A stretch of DNA of 64,000 nucleotides from Mytilus edulis (Eukaryota > Mollusca > Bivalvia > Mytilida > Mytilidae): positions 45,591,838-45,655,837 of the forward strand of contig NC_092345.1 of the NCBI RefSeq assembly GCF_963676685.1, written 5' to 3'. The position numbers and the translations under genes were made by a program. The notes beneath the pieces were generated by a model that saw nothing but the letters and a program-made list of their open reading frames with translations, did not search any database and had not been told where the DNA came from. This document shows positions 1 to 10,769 of this stretch, piece after piece; position 1 is the first letter of the stretch, and the number at the start of each line of letters is the position of its first letter.

Positions 1-360
1 TACGTCCCGTAAACGGGCGTAAAGTAAGTAAATGTGGTATGATTGCCATTTGTGAGAGAAAACTTTTAACCAGAGATAATATGAAGAAGATACAAACAAT
101 TATAGGTCACCATACGGCATGATTTTCAATTATGCGGGACAACTATGTACCAGAGATAAAATAAAGAAGATAAAAACAGTTATAGGTCACTATACAACAT
201 TTAACAATGAGAAAAACCATACCAAATAGTCAACTAATAAAGGCTCTGACATGAAAAACGTGAAACAAACCAAAGCCGAAAACTAATGACTAAAGAATAA
301 TTTATGCAATAGACTTTAAAAAAACAACCCATCTATAGATGACTGACATGACATAATGGC
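1..360 (-). repeat. Mussel dispersed repeat, two partial copies in tandem
   Basis: Two imperfect copies follow each other. Each has a GTATGATTGCCA-like start, an ACCAGAGATAA block and a TATAGGTCAC block followed by a 'caacaatgag'-like block. The same text recurs at about 5,608-5,730 and, on the other strand, in the tails at 14.3-14.9, 17.96-18.23 and 19.4-19.65 kb, where it reads TTGGCAATCATACCACATC. No coding potential is seen. The copies are truncated, and the window starts inside the element. Confidence 0.65.
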
Positions 361-637
361 CACCACTTAACTAGGAGCAGAAACACAAAGAATGTGACGG
401 AGTTAAACATTTTGTGAGCTCTCAGCCGTCCCTTTTCCTCAGACAGTGGTGTTACAGCACAACAAAAGAACAATAAAATTCAAAAGGCTTATTTTAGGAA
501 TTTGGTACCAAGCACTTATAAACCAACAAACGTCAACATCATTAGACAAAATGCACTGATATACGAGTACTCGCCGTCACTGAAAGCTGGTTTAAAGCCA
601 ATTGCAAATATTAGATACATCATGCTTTCTCAGACTA

Positions 638-1032
638 AATAGTTATCAAAGGTACCAGGATTATAATTTAATACGCCAGACGCGCGTTTCGTCTATATAA
701 GACTCATCAGTGACGTTCAGATCAAAATAATTATAAAGCCAAACAAGTACAAAGTTGAAGAGCATTGAGGACCCAAAATCTCCAAAAAAGTTGTGCTAAA
801 TACGGCTAAGGTAATCTTTTCCTGGGATAAGAAAATCCTTAGTTTTTTTCGAAAAAATCAAAGTTTTGTAACAGAAAATGTTTAAAAAAGACCATATAAT
901 TGATATTCATGTCAACACCGAAGTGCTGACTACTGGGCTGGTGCTACCATCGGGGACAAAATCGACCCAGTGCTGTAAATAGTTATCAAAGGTACCAGGA
1001 TTATAATTTAATACGCCAGACGCACGTTAAGA
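638..1032 (+). repeat. Mytilus-type dispersed repeat (GACGCGCGTTTCGTC family), two copies
   Basis: The first copy starts at TAGTTATCAAAGGTACCAGG, followed by the core GACGCGCGTTTCGTC and GACTCATCAGTGACG, then an 'aagccaaacaagtacaaag' block. It ends at about 985 in a tail with 'gtgctgactactgggctgg'. A second, truncated copy of the head begins at about 979 and stops after the core (978-1,032). Other members on both strands lie at 5.4, 5.9, 19.3, 20.1, 20.5, 31.3, 36.4, 53.7, 56.2 and 57.3 kb. The family is the main reason for assigning the window to a mussel. Confidence 0.85.
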
Positions 1033-2764
1033 CCACAAAGTCTTGTATTTGGATTGCAAGGCACACAACGTGTAAATTATGAATTCATTGTAATTAGTCC
1101 TCTTCATGGTCTGCCAAAAACAAATGAAAGTAAACACATCAAACCAATTTTAATGCACAATTTTCTTCAGAAAATGTCTTTGACAGTCGGAAAGCTGACT
1201 CCGGTTTGACCCTAATTCTAAAAGCAACAATGGAAGTCATGTGATTACCTTATATAGGCATTTTTTTACCAAAAAAAGTGAAGCCCATTTTTTTTAATTT
1301 GTAGTTTTTTGCATGAATTAAAACTAATTTGCTTTTAAGTGAACATTCTTGGGTATATGACAAATATATTGATCCACTCAATTATGGATTAAACTCATTT
1401 TTTCTCTCAAAATATGTCTTCAAAGTCTAGGTGTTGACCCAAAAAATTGGTCACAGGAAATTAAAATCGTAATTTTCTTTCTTAACTTCTCGGGAAGCTA
1501 TGCTGAATTTAAATTATGTCATGTAACTTAACTTGGACTATGATATGTCAAATTTGTGCCACTTGATACGCTGTAATACGCAAATGTGCCACTTCGATGT
1601 CTCGACATTTCTGACGAAGCGGGGCCGATAGTAATTTACGAGTTACGTCCCTTTGTTTGACACTTTCATAAACAAACTATCATTATATTAAGCACCATAT
1701 GCTGTTATTTACATGTGGATATTATTAAAATTATTTCATGAAATATTTTTTGATACTAAAGACATGTGCAAAAACATTTAGAGAAACACATTTTATCACT
1801 TTTCAGAACTCAGTCCCAGTGAGCCATAATGTTATTCTCAAAGAGTTTAATAATTTAATATTTTTATTTTGGTAAGAATTTTTACTGCTGTAACCAAAGT
1901 TCTTCAAAACAGAAATATACTTCTACTTCATTAATACAAGGGGTAGCCAAAATATTCATGAATAATAGATCAATACAGGATTACAATAATCAAAAACAGG
2001 AATTTCTATCATTTAATACTGATACCTTGTCCTACCTTTTTCATTTAATCTTAAAAAAGATCATAATGAAAGTATTCTGAATGTAAATTCTTCATTATTT
2101 GAAATAAAAGGAAATTATTTTGCAATCCTTGTATGAACAAACTAAATATAACAATAATTTTGTCTCATTGATACCATGCAAGTCCTAATGAATGGAATCA
2201 AATTATAAAAATAAACCAATAAACCAATAAAAATAATAAATGGTTTTTATCATGAACTTGAAAATAAAAAGTACAAAAAAGACTCGGTCTAATATTTTTC
2301 TTCTTCTATTTAAAAAAGATAATAACTATGCATTTTTATATTTATATAAAAGTATTTCAGAACAGTTTCTGAATGCTAAGTCAACAATTATATTTCAGAT
2401 CACAAGTCATAAGTAAGTCACACTTCATGTCAGTATGAACAAGCTTTGAATAAGAGTGATTAAAATGCTAGTCTGAAAGAGATTGTTTTTAATTTCAAAT
2501 TTAGGACAAGACATTTTTATTTACTTTTGCAGAATTCCTTCATCACGAATCTTTTTTTATAATATTATAAACAATGAATGAGTTTTGTTCAGTCATCTAA
2601 AGCAGTTAATTAAGGTTGTGCAAAGACAGTATAAGATTTCCTACCTTGTTTTAGTTAAGTCAAACATTTCACTGAATTAAAGAGAATAATTAATCCAGTC
2701 AAATATTCACAGCTGAACTCGCCATTGCTATTTCAAACAAACACACTAAATGTGTGTACATTGT
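1033..2764. other. AT-rich spacer without recognisable genes
   Basis: I see no ORF of useful length, no domain-like translation and no clear repeat structure, only runs of A and T. A short patch at about 1,555-1,660 is richer in CG dinucleotides (TGTGCCACTT occurs twice within 45 bases) but matches nothing I know. Confidence 0.5.
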
Positions 2765-3190
2765 GTTCAGATGCCGGTTGAACACAATGGCATAGATATT
2801 TAGTCCCCGAGGGTATCACCAGCCCAGTAGCCAGTACTTCGGTACTGGCATGAAAATACGAATTTTTTTGTGTTATTAAAATTTGCTGTTACAAAATGTT
2901 AGAAATTATCATAAATTAAGGAATGTATCTCCCTCATGCAAAGCTCTGATTCCATTCACGGATTTGGCTATACTTTTTGGACCTTTTGGATTATAGCTCT
3001 TCCTCTTTTTTATAAGCTTTGGTTTTCAAATATTTTGGCTACGAGCATCACTGAAGAGACATGTATTGTCGAAATGCGCATCTGGTGCAGGAAAATTGGT
3101 ACCGTTAATGTTATTGACATCGATGTGTTAGACCAAAAAACTAAAATGTCAAAAAATGTCTTTCGTTTGGAATTTAGGTCCAGCGGGGTT
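2765..3190 (-). repeat. Dispersed repeat related to the GACGCGCGTTTCGTC family
   Basis: Starts near the GTCCCCGAGGGTATCACC block and runs through 'ctgttacaaaatgtta' and 'ctctgattcc' to a tail reading GAGCATCACTGAAGAGAC and GCGCATCTGGTGCAG. That tail lines up with the reverse complement of the other family's core (GAGCGTCACTGATGAGTC and GCGCGTCTGG), so the two appear to be diverged branches of one superfamily. An 86-codon open frame at 2,936-3,196 lies within the repeat and is not considered a gene. A second copy is at about 42,855-43,230. Confidence 0.7.
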
Positions 3191-3781
3191 TCATAAGGGG
3201 TGATAGAACATTAGACTTGATTTTTTTTATAACTTTGAGATACGTATTATTAATCTTTTATATAGTATATATAATCTTTGTTTATCTGTGTAAAAAGAAG
3301 AAAAAATAACAGACATTTTCGCATAATTTATAAACGACGATCAACGGAGTTACGTACTTGTTAGAAGACGGCCAATTTAACATGTTTTTAAAAAAGTATT
3401 ATTTTCTTTAATAAGAACCATGCTTAATATATTTCTAATCCTAATTGCAAGTTATAAACAGAAAAAAGAAAAAAAATCCAAATTGGTTCCAAATTATTTT
3501 CCGCGAAATTAACGCAATTTCAGAATGGCGGGTTTTAATATCAGTTCCATTGTTGTCTTAAGAAAGTAGCAACAACGGTCGTTTCTAAGGGCTTGCTTTC
3601 CGACTGTGACAAGTCAGAAAATCTGTTATGGACTTCCCTCTTTTACATTTGAGTTTGTTACATGTATCTCTGTTAAACCTTTTTAATTTGTCTAAACGTT
3701 TTTTTTTTTTAAATTAATTGGAAGTATAAGACCAACAACTTGTGAAGTGCTATATGGGTAATTATAGAAGAACTAATCGAA

Positions 3782-3913
3782 GAATTCAAAAGAGGAAAAT
3801 ATTCAACGAGTGACCGAACAACACATTAACTTAATGCACAAATAGGCTTAGCGTACGAGTTAATTATCAGTGTTGTTCGGTCACGAGTTGAGCATTTTTC
3901 TTTACTTGAATTG
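3782..3913. repeat. Imperfect inverted repeat (foldback)
   Basis: The left arm at about 3,782-3,824 contains GTGACCGAACAACAC. The right arm at about 3,870-3,913 contains GTGTTGTTCGGTCAC, its exact reverse complement, with weaker pairing extending outward on both sides. The loop is about 45 bases. It could be a foldback MITE; no transposase or target duplication was identified. Confidence 0.6.
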
Positions 3914-4562
3914 TTTTATTAATCATTCTTTTAATTACATTTGGCAAATGGATTTTTAAATGAAATTAAAGTAGAAAATGTTAGGAACTATATCTTTTTC
4001 TACGCATTCACAATTTGTTTTGATCCGACGATATCGTGGTGTTGACAACATCGATTGTTGTATGACGTCAGAGGAGTGAAATATCCACGTTTGTTTCCTT
4101 GTGAAATCTATGTAATTCATTGCAATCAATGTGATTAATTGACATTTTTTTTAAAGTTATGATATCAACTGAAAGTTTTAGAAAGGCTTGTAATAAAACA
4201 TACCAATACCAAATGACTAAGATGATGATACATGTGAACATTTTAAAAAGTCAATCAGCATGTAACAGTATTTTTTTAAAATTTTGATAAAATATCAATA
4301 ACTTGAATCGATTTAATTTGTTTGTATTTAATATACATATATTCGGCTTACAAGTTTGGTTCATTTTGATAACTTATACAATCATTAAGTTTTAGACATT
4401 TATACCAAAGTAACCCCATCGTTTTAATTAATTTATTATTACTCGTGTATTCCACAATCAATTGTTTACTCATCTACCTATCAATGTTATAATTATGTGG
4501 ATGCTTTATGCATATCTGCTGTAACTAATCATAGTTGTATACTCAACAATTCTCATGTCAGC

Positions 4563-4672
4563 AACATTATGTAAAAACCTCGCCAGGATTCGAACTCATG
4601 CTTTTGAGATATCGCGACAACACGTGCACCGCATGCATTCTGTTCATCGCTCTAGACCACTCGGCCACCTAG
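4563..4672 (-). repeat. tRNA-like SINE head or tRNA pseudogene
   Basis: Read on the minus strand this stretch has a good RNA polymerase III A box (GGTGGCCGAGTGGTCTAGAG), typical of class II Ser/Leu tRNAs, and a B box (GAGTTCGAATCC), separated by a long variable region. The acceptor and T stems do not pair well (ATGAG against CCTGG), so this is unlikely to be a working tRNA. A tRNA-derived SINE or a decayed tRNA copy fits better. No poly-A tail or target duplication could be delimited. Confidence 0.55.
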
Positions 4673-4810
4673 ACTGGACTAATATTTCAGTTTTCGGTTG
4701 CCAAGTGTTACCTTCTTCGTCAGTAGAATCTAGAGCTGTAACATAGTATATGAGATATAAGACATGCAGATGGCATTGATTGAAAAAAAAATCCAACATT
4801 TTTTACATAA

Positions 4811-4930
4811 GAAAATGTCTCTACCTAGTCAATGTTTGATGTGTTTGGGCGTTTGATTTTGCCATTTGATTATGGACTTTCGTTTTGAATTTCCCTTGTT
4901 GTTCAGTATTTTTTGTGATTTTATTTTTTA
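4811..4930 (+). repeat. Dispersed mussel repeat (GTTTGATTTTGCCATTTGAT family)
   Basis: Shares the blocks 'gatgtgtttg', GTTTGATTTTGCCATTTGAT, 'gactttcgttttgaatttcc' and 'ttcagtattttt' with 37,360-37,600, 45,055-45,300 and 60,110-60,365 (same strand) and with 32,690-32,810 and 42,170-42,265 (opposite strand). At least six copies in 64 kb show a high-copy family. Noncoding. Confidence 0.65.
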
Positions 4931-5427
4931 TGATTCAGTCACAGAAAAAAATATATATTCAAATAGAGCGATAGAGGAGATGTGGCAAAATATCGCAAAA
5001 CCATATGTATTTAGTTTTACTGCATTAATCTGAGATAATAACGAGAAAAAAATGGTAAAAATGGCTTCAATATCATATGTCTGCAGATACAGTTGATAAT
5101 TATTTTAATGTACAGATAACCCTATTCAATAGCTTATGATATATCCAGTGTACACTCTTCAACAATAAAAGTAAATAAAATTGACACAAAAAGATAAACG
5201 AGGGTGAAGTTTAACCATTATCATATTGGGGAAGTTGATACCTTAGATATGTTCTCTAGAAACATTGTTTTTGATGCTGGACGTTTATTCTCCCAGGGTT
5301 GAACCAGCTTCTCAGTAGTCCGAATATTTGTGTTAACATAAAAAAAATATAATTCATATGTTTATTTTCTGTTTATTTACAATACTATTATAAATAAACT
5401 AATCATAGATTCTCAATTTCAATCATA

Positions 5428-5965
5428 GATACCAGGACTAAATTTTGGTTTAAGCCAGACGCGCGCGTTTCATATACAAAAGACTCATCAGTGACGCTCG
5501 AATCCAAAAAGTTAAAAAGGCCAAATAAAGTACGAAGTTGAAGAGCATTAAGGACCAAAATTCCTAAAAGTTTGGCCAAATACAGCTAATATAAAAAAAA
5601 AAGAAGATGTGGTATGATTGCAAATGAGACAACTGTCTACAGGAGACCAAAATGACAAAGACATTAGCAACTATAGGTCACCGTACGGCCTTCAACAATG
5701 AGCAAAGCCCATACCCAAGCTAAGGTAATCTATGCCTGAGGTAAAAAGAATTGAATAGAATAAATTGTTGAATCATTCTAAGCACAAGTCATGGATGGCT
5801 GTAGTCGTATTTTGGGCACAACTTTAAGAAAAAATGATGTTCTATGCTCTCAACTTCGTATTTGATTTTGCCTTTCAATATTTTATAATCGGTCGTGACT
5901 GATGAGTCTTTTGTAGACGAAACACGTGTCTGCTGAACAAAACCATAAGCCTGGTATTTTTTTTT
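5428..5965. repeat. Cluster of mussel repeats, opposed copies
   Basis: A plus-strand copy of the GACGCGCG family (about 5,428-5,590, variant head 'cagacgcgcgcgtttcatat') is followed by a copy of the TATAGGTCACCGTACGG family (about 5,608-5,730). A minus-strand GACGCGCG-family fragment follows at about 5,860-5,965, where GACTGATGAGTC precedes GTAGACGAAACACGTGTC. The nested arrangement suggests insertion of one repeat into another. Confidence 0.7.
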
Positions 5966-6540
5966 AATTATTTTTTTTAAAACAGATGGGAATCTTGTAG
6001 AGAATTAATTTACAGAAAACTTACGTGTAACTGTGAGAAAATATTGTTACCTGTTAAAGCCGCATTACACTAAGTCTTTCAGGGTTCTAAATTAGAGAAG
6101 AAACAAAAATCATACCACGATAATTCAGTTTCAAACCGATCCATCATACAAATAAAAGTTTGCAATGTGCACAGAGAAAATAAGCCATCACCATTCTGAC
6201 ATAAATTGATTATATTGACCCAGATATGAGGAAGAACAAAAAAATTGGAAGCTATACGACAAAAAATTTAATCAAACCCAAATTGAGCCTTAATGAACAG
6301 CCGCATTTGTGTAACGGTAAATCTTCTCGTGTTGATGTGAGTTCAATCACACATTAATGAACTGAACATATGCAAAAAGGGACAGTAAACCTTATAAAGT
6401 AGCCACAATATTATAGAAGATGTTATTTAAAAGTAACTTATTAACGCTTTGGCTTTTACCAAGTTTGGCAATTAAACTTATTTTAATGCGTTTGTCGATA
6501 AACACATTAAAAGAGTAAAATTAATTCTTTGGTTTTCAAT
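5966..6540. other. Spacer, no gene seen
   Basis: AT-rich sequence with short frames only. No splice-flanked exon, RNA gene or repeat boundary was recognised. Confidence 0.45.
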
Positions 6541-6617
6541 GTTGTGTCTTGTGTACTATCATTTGACTGTTTGTCTTTTTCTTTTTTAGCCATGGCTTTG
6601 TTAGATTGTCGATCTAC

Positions 6618-7098
6618 GAGTTTGAATATCCTTTTGTTATCGTTCGCCCCTCTCTTAGACGGACTTAGGCGAATATCCCTTTGTTTTCTTTCGTCCCTCT
6701 CTTAGACGGACTTAGGCGAATATCCCTTTGTTTTCTTTCGTCCCTCTCTTAGACGGACTTAGGCGAATATCCCTTTGTTTTCTTTCGTCCCTCTCTTAGA
6801 CGGACTTAGGCGAATATCCCTTTGTTTTCTTTCGTCGCTCTCTTAGACGGACTTAGGCGAATATCCCTTTGTTTTCTTTCGTCCCTCTCTTAGACGGACT
6901 TAGGCGAATATCCCTTTGTTTTCTTTCGTCCCTCTCTTAGACGGACTTAGGCGAATATCCCTTTGTTTTCTTTCGTCCCTCTCTTAGACGGACTTAGGCG
7001 AATATCCCTTTGTTTTCTTTCGTCCCTCTCTTAGACGGACTTAGGCGAATATCCCTTTGTTTTCTTTCGTCCCTCCCTTAGACGGCACTTAGGCGAGT
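6618..7098. repeat. 47-bp minisatellite, about ten copies
   Basis: The unit starts GGACTTAGGCGAATATCCC and ends TCCCTCTCTTAGAC. Repeat starts fall at 6,661, 6,708, 6,755 and so on every 47 bases to about 7,084. Internal units are nearly identical (one 'cgtcgctctc' variant near 6,831), while the first (about 6,618-6,660) and last units are diverged. The founder unit matches the end of a dispersed mussel repeat upstream ('tttttagccatggctttgt' at about 6,582), whose relative lies in reverse at about 37,640-37,790. The array looks like a local expansion of that repeat's end. Confidence 0.9.
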
Positions 7099-7250
7099 AG
7101 TGATAAAACAGTAGTGGACAAATTACAAAAGTGAAACAATCTGATTAAAAATTTGGAAACCACTATAATTGCAAACGAAGAACTTGACCGATTTTCAATC
7201 GAGAATCAAGAATAAATGTAATCAAAGAAACTAAACAGAGAAGTTTGATT

Positions 7251-7767
7251 ATGTTTGATGCAGAGGTAAAACGTCGTGCGATTCAAACTATCACTAAGAT
7301 GATCCTGGGTCGTGAACCACCCAGATATCTGTGCCAAGCCATGATGAGTTGGTACAAACAGGTAAATTACTCATTATCATAGGTTACATAGAATCAGGGA
7401 TGTATGATGAAGATTTTGAAACTGGCATTCGTATAAATAAAAAAAATCAAGACAAAAACAAACGGAACACGAAAAGGGAGTGCTTTTCCTATCCCTTATT
7501 GGAGTTTACAGAGGAAATTAAGAGAGATGTCTTTGCTATAAATACTTCTAAACTGCCTGCCAAAATCCTCCACATTGTGCCAATTTGAAAGCAAAGCCAA
7601 GCATGGTTGATTCATAGCGATATCGTAAAACTAGACTGGGTATTTTCAAGACAAAAGTATTAAGAACTTTAGACGAGGAACCCCAGTATGCAACCCTGAA
7701 TAATGCAAACGAACTTATCATTCGGATGTGGGATAAGAAGTCACTCAAACATATGAAATATAACTGA
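7251..7767 (+). pseudogene. Unrecognised coding-like fragments
   Basis: Two short open stretches look protein-like. One at 7,251-7,361 encodes 37 residues beginning MFDAEVKRR and ending MMSWYKQ, right before a GTAAAT that could be a splice donor. The other at 7,619-7,767 is open in one frame, contains LRTLDEEPQYATLNNANE and ends KHMKYN before a TGA. Between them the frame is interrupted. I recognise no family. They could be exons of a lineage-specific gene, a decayed mobile-element ORF or chance. No transcript evidence can be read from the sequence. Confidence 0.25.
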
Positions 7768-8324
7768 GCTTTTTGATTCAATTGTTTCGCCAAAATAAGA
7801 ATTATACTGAGTCTCTTGGAAACTATATGAACACGGCTCCTCTTCAAGCTGTGTGTTTTTGTACCCGTGCATCAACATCCGTTTAATGGCGACATAACAT
7901 TACGTCTTGTAGAAATAAACAGCCTCTCTTCAAAATCTAGTTGATATTGAAGCACCAGATTATATTTCTGAAAACATGAACGGATATTATATAGAATGTA
8001 AGTTGTTCGGAAGGAAAAGGTTCACTTATAACCATTGTGAATTTTAATGGGGAAATGAACTTGATTTAGATATCCGGAGATCAATTCAAACGCTGCAGAG
8101 CGAATAAAATATCAATCGCTCCTCACGATCATTTGTGTGTCGGTTTTGAAGATTGACAGGTTAAAATATTGATATTCTTCTATTCTTTTTTTCAGTCTGT
8201 TTATTCGCAGTCCTTCGGAATGGAAACAGATATTATAGCAATTTGTGACATATATCCATGTACTGTTCGACTATGTTCCTATCGTACAAAAATTCTGATT
8301 TAACATAAATATCACTTATATATA

Positions 8325-9613
8325 CACATGGAAAAAAGTATTGCAACACCTTGATTTTTTTAAATTTGAAAAATCAGCCTCTTTTTTTTGATGGAATATA
8401 ATAAAATATGTGTATAATATCATTGAAACATAGTTCACGATAACATTGGCATTGCAACGAAAAAAAAATGTTTAAAAAAAAAATGATTTATATAACCACA
8501 ATTTCAATAACAAAATGAAGTGTTTTTTGTACAAAAAAACGCATTTGACAAGTTTCACTGTAGTCGAACTTTACAATGTCAGACATTTCAAAATTAATCT
8601 TCAGATGACTGTTCACATCATGGTTGATCGTTATACGCCAAAGAATTAGTACTTTGTGCGCAGCCTCCATTCAAACGGATAACCGCATCTTAACGTCTTC
8701 TGATTCCTGCCATAAATCGACTAATTTGTTGCTAAGGTAGCAGCAACCATTTCTGATGAAGGGAATTGTTTATTTCATGTTGTGTTTGAACTGGGGTGTC
8801 CTTTCGCTCACTTTCCGCCCAATAGTGTCCCATATAAGCTCAATATGGTTCAAAGCCGGGCTACGATCGGGCCAAGCAAGATGAACCAAATTCCATTTGA
8901 ACATTGGATCTTCCTCCACGATGCTAATTTCCAACTTTAGCGAGCTCTGCACTACATTGGATACGGAAAACTGTAAGTCTGCTTGTTAGCAAAGGTCTCC
9001 GAAATGGTATTATCGCACGGTAACCAGTAGCGACGAGTTGATCTCGAACAGTTCTTGTTAAAAGGCTCTTGTATGGCCACCACTCTTATTTTAGGATTGT
9101 CTTGTATGCAATGGGTTTCCTTCTGACCAACCTTCATTATGCTTGATTTTCTCTAGCAAATGGTATAGGGGTCTTCATTATCTCGGAAGGTCTTTCACAG
9201 CGTTTATTGCCTGATTTTTATTCTCAAAACGACTTCAGTGGAATGGTGATGACCAACAATGCGTGCAGTTGTTACAGCGACATCCCTGCTTCTCTTATGC
9301 TGATAATCTGCCATCTTGCTGCAGTTAAGAGTTGTCAAGGACCCATTATAAGGTGTCAATCACATAATTTTAAAAACTTGGTTATTTAAAGTGCTGAAAA
9401 CAATGAGGATCAAAACATCTTTTTTGCTGTTTACGGGTACAGAAGCTGCATGTGCAGATAAAAACTTATCGAGTCGATATTTATTGATTAAACTCAGGTG
9501 ATACTTAAATAATGTTTAACTAGTTCTATTTTACCAAATTATATCACAAAAAAATAATGAGTGTTTTTTTTAATTCAATTTCAATTTGGTGTTGCAATAC
9601 TTTTTTCCAGGTG
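8325..9613 (-). mobile_element. Tc1/mariner-like element, copy 1, internally deleted
   Basis: The element is 1,289 bp long. Its terminal inverted repeats read CACATGGAAAAAAGTATTGC on the left and GCAATACTTTTTTCCAGGTG on the right, and it is flanked by TA on both sides (8,323-8,324 and 9,614-9,615), the Tc1/mariner target duplication. A broken transposase lies on the minus strand. A second copy of almost the same length, with the same overall structure, is at 50,312-51,599. Confidence 0.85.
8640..9385 (-). pseudogene. Tc1-like transposase remnant (copy 1)
   Basis: Minus-strand translation gives pieces of a Tc1-type transposase: an N-terminal helix-turn-helix region, then a piece near 8,770-8,952 containing WPDRSPALNHIELIWD, which matches the WPxRSPDLNPIExxWD block around the last catalytic Glu of the DD34E triad. 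The usual Asp after SP is Ala here. The stretch that should carry the first two catalytic Asp residues is not found, and the frame is broken by stops and shifts. The protein cannot be active as it stands. Confidence 0.75.
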
Positions 9614-9721
9614 TATAGTTGTTAACCCGTGAGGCTTTCCGATTTATGATTATTTTTTAAACTGCCACATTCTTCATTTGAACTTCGACACTATGTTTTC
9701 ATGCACAGGTAAAGTTCATAG

Positions 9722-9860
9722 CCGGGCCCCCCTTTCGTGGGAAAAATTTGGTTGATTATATAGGGAATCACTGAAGCATGACTGGAGCGGGCGCCCCCCC
9801 CCCCTTTAGGTCAGTCAGCGGGGCCCCCCTTAGGCAAAGTTCTGGATCCGCCACTGAAGT
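9722..9860 (-). repeat. GC-rich dispersed repeat fragment
   Basis: Contains GCCGGGCCCCCCTTTCGTGG, a run of ten C, GCGGGGCCCCCCTTAGG and TTCTGGATCCGCCACTG. The last block is a common end of mussel dispersed repeats. It stands out by base composition in an AT-rich neighbourhood, immediately beyond the Tc1-like element. Confidence 0.5.
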
Positions 9861-10528
9861 TGGTATGATGACCAAAGCTATAACAGAAAAAACATGACGC
9901 AACTCGTAAAAAAATAAGCAAAGCTGATGTAAAAGTGACGAATTTACTCGTCTGGATTGTGAGTACATGTATGCCTTTTTTTTTACACTGCTGCTATGTC
10001 TATTCGTATGTAAATTCCCTACGAACGTTTATATATACTAATCAACATATACTCAAACCTGTTAAACCTGTATTTATGTGGTGAAGACTCACTGGTGAAC
10101 TTCGGCTGTTATCCGCTCTTTGGTCGGATTTTTGTCTCTTTGACATGTTCCACATTTTCATTCTCAATTTTACTATTGTTCGCGGGCGACAGTTCAAATT
10201 CTGAATCTGTACGTGCGGATTTGGTAGTCTTTATTGTCTTGCAGTTGTTGGGCGATAAGACAATATTAACCTTCCGACATATTTTCATATCCGTTTATAA
10301 TTAAGCTGAAATTAAAAACATAACTTCAATTATTAAAAAAAATCGAACTTACAAATTTTCTTTATATTTATCAATTGTGTATGTAACTCGAATATTGTAT
10401 TTATGTAATAATTATGGTTTCTTTGTTATACTTAAATATTCGCCACTGGAAATTTAGCAAACCCACAAATAAAAAAAAAATGACTTGAAAATCTTCTTAC
10501 TTTTACTTATTTTTTTTTATGCCAGAAA

Positions 10529-10644
10529 AAGAATTAATATAAATGAAATTTCCCGGCCCTCTAAAACATGCACTTCAGTCGTCTTACATAGACGGCTGAA
10601 CTGCATGTTTGGGAGGGCCGGGAAGTTTAATTTATATTGAATTT
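10529..10644. repeat. Foldback with about 50-bp arms and a 6-bp loop
   Basis: The left arm contains TTTCCCGGCCCTCT and AACATGCACTTCAG. The right arm contains CTGAACTGCATGTT and GGGAGGGCCGGGAA. The arms pair along most of their length with scattered mismatches, and the loop is TTACAT at about 10,584-10,589. It may be a small MITE; a transcript through it would fold into a long hairpin, so a microRNA-like product is possible but unproven. Confidence 0.75.
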
Positions 10645-10769
10645 CTAATAAATTCTACTTAATCGTCTATGATTGTGACGTATTTTCTTTCTCGGTATAT
10701 CTGATCCTGCATTTGCCTTCAATATTGAAAACTTCTTCCATAGACACGACATTGTCTAATATATGAGGG

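Noticed and set aside
2936..3196. 86-codon open frame
   Set aside because: It lies inside a dispersed repeat present again at 42.9-43.2 kb, and the translation has no domain.
4563..4672. Functional tRNA-Ser or tRNA-Leu gene
   Set aside because: The polymerase III boxes are good, but the acceptor and T stems fail to pair, so I listed it as SINE-like or pseudogene.
6618..7098. CRISPR array
   Set aside because: The units are contiguous 47-bp repeats without unique spacers, in animal DNA.
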